This document shows, piece by piece, positions 62,000-64,000 of a DNA stretch of 64,000 nt. Origin of the DNA: Carboxydothermus hydrogenoformans Z-2901 (lineage in GTDB: Bacteria > Bacillota > Z-2901 > Carboxydothermales > Carboxydothermaceae); assembly GCF_000012865.1 (NCBI RefSeq), contig NC_007503.1:682001-746000 (forward strand), given 5' to 3'. The notes beneath the pieces were generated by a model, which worked only from the letters and a program-made list of their open reading frames with translations, was not told where the DNA came from and did not search any database. The translations under genes and the position numbers were made by a program. Position 1 is the stretch's first letter, and each line of letters begins with the position of its first letter.

Positions 62000-62353
62000 A
62001 TGGAAAAGAATAGACGAGGCAGTATCCCGCTTTACGTGGACTACCAAGGGAAACGTGTGGTCTCTGGCATTCTCGGCCCGGACAAGGTTTTCCGTAAATC
62101 GGTTGAACTGCGGCAAAAACTGGTAGTCATGGACGCTTACGGCATCGACGAGGAGAACTTCCGGGAACTCAACGCCTTCGGCTGCAAAGTTATCGAGTTG
62201 CGGGAGCGAGACACCGGGAGGAAATACCTCATAGATTTCGACACCTTCAAAGCCAAAGCAGTACCTCGGCAAATCGGTAAGTTTGGCTTGCGGTACTATC
62301 TTCCGCTTCGCTATTGGCGAACCCTTGAACCGGCAGTAGGCGATACGCCATAA
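62000..62353 (+). CDS. Small unknown protein of the integrative element (117 aa)
   Basis: ATG 62000 follows TAGGAGGTG. The protein begins MEKNRRGSIPLYVDYQGKRV and contains alternating beta-like stretches; DxGRKYLIDFDTFKAKAVPR may be a nucleic-acid-binding segment. No family is recognised. It precedes the replication gene by 32 nt. Confidence 0.6.
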   Translation: MEKNRRGSIPLYVDYQGKRVVSGILGPDKVFRKSVELRQKLVVMDAYGIDEENFRELNAFGCKVIELRERDTGRKYLIDFDTFKAKAVPRQIGKFGLRYYLPLRYWRTLEPAVGDTP

Positions 62354-62385
62354 GAACCGCCTAACTTTTCAAAAGGAGGGATTAC

Positions 62386-64000
62386 ATGAACACTGTTTCT
62401 ATTCCCAGTTTAGCCGTTTTTCAAGCCGCAAACAAGTACCTCCAGCGAGGCTGGCAGGTCATCCCGGTGCCTTTCAAACAGAAAAGTCCAGTCATCAAGA
62501 ACTGGCAAAACCTGCGTTTGACCCAAGAAGATATTCGACGTGTTTTCGCAAAACCCTCCAATGTGGGTATACTCTTAGGCGAACCCTCTGGCGGACTTGT
62601 GGACATCGACCTTGACGACCCATTAGCGGTAAAACTCGCCCCCTATTTCCTTCCATCTACCGAAGCTATTTTTGGCCGAACTTCGAAGCCTGCAAGTCAT
62701 TGGCTGTATCTCTGCTTTGGGGCAAAAACGACCAAATGGCAAGGCATTGATGGAGAAATGCTCGTTGAACTCCGTTCAACCGGTTGCCAAACGGTATTTC
62801 CGCCTTCGATACACCCATCGGGAGAAGCTATCACATGGCACAAAGAAGGGCAACCTACGCAAGTAAGTAAAGCAGAGCTTGAAAAAGCCTGCTCAAAACT
62901 TGCAAGTGCTGTCCTTATCGCAAAACATTGGCCTTCTCAAGGCACTAGGCAGGATACCGCTCTGGCCCTTGCAGGCGGGTTAATTCGCCTTGGATTCGGT
63001 GAAGAAGAAGCGGAAAGATTCATTGAGGCTGTAACCGTAGGAGCAGGAGACGAAGAAAGCAGGGACAGGGTGAAAACAGTCGTTTATACCGCACGCAAAA
63101 CAGGAAATTCACCAACCACCGGATGGAAACGATTGAGCGAACTCATTAGTGAGGAAGTGGTTAATAAGGTCTTGCAATGGCTTGGAGTGGAGAAACGAGA
63201 GGAAGAAAAGCAATCAAGGCCCAACGTTGAAATTAAACTTTGGACTGCTACGGAACTCATGGAAACAGACTTCCCCGAACCTTCGTGGCTTATTCCGGGA
63301 ATCCTACCCGAAGGCGGTTTGGTGCTATTGGCCGGAAAACCAAAAGTAGGAAAAAGCTGGCTTGCGTTAAATATGGCTTGCGGTTTAAGCAATGGCGGTG
63401 CTGTCTGCGGTATTCCTGCGGAAAAGGCTGTTAAGACCTTATACCTTGCGTTGGAAGATACTACCCGGAGACTGAAAACACGAATCCAACAGGCAGGATT
63501 AACGCCAAATGAAAATTCCCTCATTTCAACGACATGGCCCAAACTCAATGAAAAAGGCCTTACTCTGTTAGAAGAAACGATAAAGCAGGCTGGTATTCAA
63601 GTCGTAATCATTGACACATTGGCGAAGGTAAAACCTTCTTCTAAATCGAAGGTAGTTTCCTTGTATGACAATGATTATGAAATGCTCGGTAGTCTCAAAG
63701 AACTTGCGGACAGACTGGGAATCACCGTTGTAATCGTTCATCATTTGCGGAAAAGCGAAAGTGAAGATCCATTGGAAGAAGTTTCAGGAACTACTGGAAT
63801 CACCGGTGCGGTTGATACGATTTTGGTGTTGAAGCGTGCAAGGACTGAGGCGGACGGAACATTGTTCATAACCGGACGGGATTGCGAGGAACAGGAGTTA
63901 GCCCTTCGATTCAATGCAGGACGTTGGGAGGTGCTTGGAGAGGCGAAACTATACGAAATTTCGAAGGAGCGGAGAGAGATTCTCGAAGCAATCGAAAAAC
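62386..64000 (+). CDS. Bifunctional primase-polymerase and RepA-like helicase, 3' end cut by the window
   Basis: 538 codons visible. The N-terminal prim-pol domain (about 10-170) has GWQVIPVPFKQKSPVIKNWQ, the catalytic GGLVDIDLDD and KPASHWLYL. From about 290 a RecA-like AAA_25/RepA helicase has Walker A LAGKPKVGKSWLAL, Walker B VVIIDTLAK and VIVHHLRK. It would start and drive replication of the excised element. AAAGGAGGG precedes the ATG. The polypeptide runs past the right edge. Confidence 0.88.
   Translation, partial: MNTVSIPSLAVFQAANKYLQRGWQVIPVPFKQKSPVIKNWQNLRLTQEDIRRVFAKPSNVGILLGEPSGGLVDIDLDDPLAVKLAPYFLPSTEAIFGRTSKPASHWLYLCFGAKTTKWQGIDGEMLVELRSTGCQTVFPPSIHPSGEAITWHKEGQPTQVSKAELEKACSKLASAVLIAKHWPSQGTRQDTALALAGGLIRLGFGEEEAERFIEAVTVGAGDEESRDRVKTVVYTARKTGNSPTTGWKRLSELISEEVVNKVLQWLGVEKREEEKQSRPNVEIKLWTATELMETDFPEPSWLIPGILPEGGLVLLAGKPKVGKSWLALNMACGLSNGGAVCGIPAEKAVKTLYLALEDTTRRLKTRIQQAGLTPNENSLISTTWPKLNEKGLTLLEETIKQAGIQVVIIDTLAKVKPSSKSKVVSLYDNDYEMLGSLKELADRLGITVVIVHHLRKSESEDPLEEVSGTTGITGAVDTILVLKRARTEADGTLFITGRDCEEQELALRFNAGRWEVLGEAKLYEISKERREILEAIEK

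Larger units (their letters stand above)
60181..64000. mobile_element. Left part of an integrative element inserted in tRNA-Thr
   Basis: Everything right of the tRNA fragment is element-like: an orphan zinc-ribbon gene, an XRE regulator, two small genes and a primase-polymerase/RepA-type helicase, with divergent early promoters. The orientation of the fragment (element on its 5' side) predicts that the intact tRNA-Thr gene and the integrase lie beyond the right edge of the window. Confidence 0.65.

Overview
The window looks like the chromosome of an anaerobic, probably thermophilic, spore-forming Firmicute of the Carboxydothermus / Thermoanaerobacterales type. This is inferred from the AT-rich genes with strong AGGAGG ribosome sites, a CIRCE element before groESL, a Spo0E-like protein, two genes that read UGA as selenocysteine, and heavy investment in molybdenum/tungsten enzymes and salvage of the lower base of cobalamin. 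No database search was possible, so the taxon is an inference.

Layout. 1-1010: 5' part of an IS110-type element on the minus strand. 1113-5445: a cobalamin cluster (cblT, cblS, cobA, cobS) split by a TnpB element that appears to sit between the cobA ribosome site and its ATG. 5464-11289 (minus): L-asparaginase II, a SurA-like lipid-anchored or membrane protein, a secreted repeat-containing metzincin protease, and pstSCA without pstB. 11526-13428: Mn-catalase/CotJC protein and glpX.

13585-32118 is a molybdenum/tungsten metabolism region. A sigma-54 activator precedes a tungsten aldehyde:ferredoxin oxidoreductase (AOR) that has a near-perfect -24/-12 promoter and an enhancer palindrome; its radical SAM maturase, a MoaD-like carrier and a ThiF/MoeB-like enzyme follow. 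A second sigma-54 promoter, with a different duplicated palindrome, drives a Tat-exported, selenocysteine-containing, membrane-bound formate dehydrogenase (fdhABC, fdhE). Then come cofactor genes: moeA, a moeA fused to a periplasmic-binding-like domain, fdhD, a probable Moco/Tuco riboswitch, moaA, moaC, a MOSC protein and mogA.

32427-35993: CIRCE-groES-groEL, cysK and an O6-alkylguanine-DNA alkyltransferase whose catalytic cysteine codon is UGA (selenocysteine), followed by a stem-loop at the same distance as in fdhA. 36194-42786: a frameshifted small gene, a GC-richer TnpB element with a clear omega-RNA end, a CopZ-like Fe-S protein, MarR plus 14-TM exporter, a fosmidomycin-resistance-like exporter, an acyl-ACP thioesterase and a Spo0E-like gene whose ribosome site is buried in a hairpin. 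42787-46564: rhomboid, Hsp20, a truncated PepSY protein and much debris (orphan promoter/operators, transposon ends, gene fragments, a group II intron 3' end).

46565-59478 is a defence region: a 1265-aa protein with a nuclease-like N-terminus, debris of a second hsdR, an IS3-type element, an AAA+ transposition ATPase and a helicase-nuclease, and then a complete type I restriction-modification operon hsdM-hsdS-hsdR plus a DUF45 metallopeptidase. 59516-60043 is a heptad-repeat coiled-coil gene. From 60181 to the right edge there is an integrative element: its left border is the 3' half of a tRNA-Thr gene, and it carries a zinc-ribbon protein, an XRE regulator, two small genes and a primase-polymerase/RepA-like helicase gene that runs off the window.
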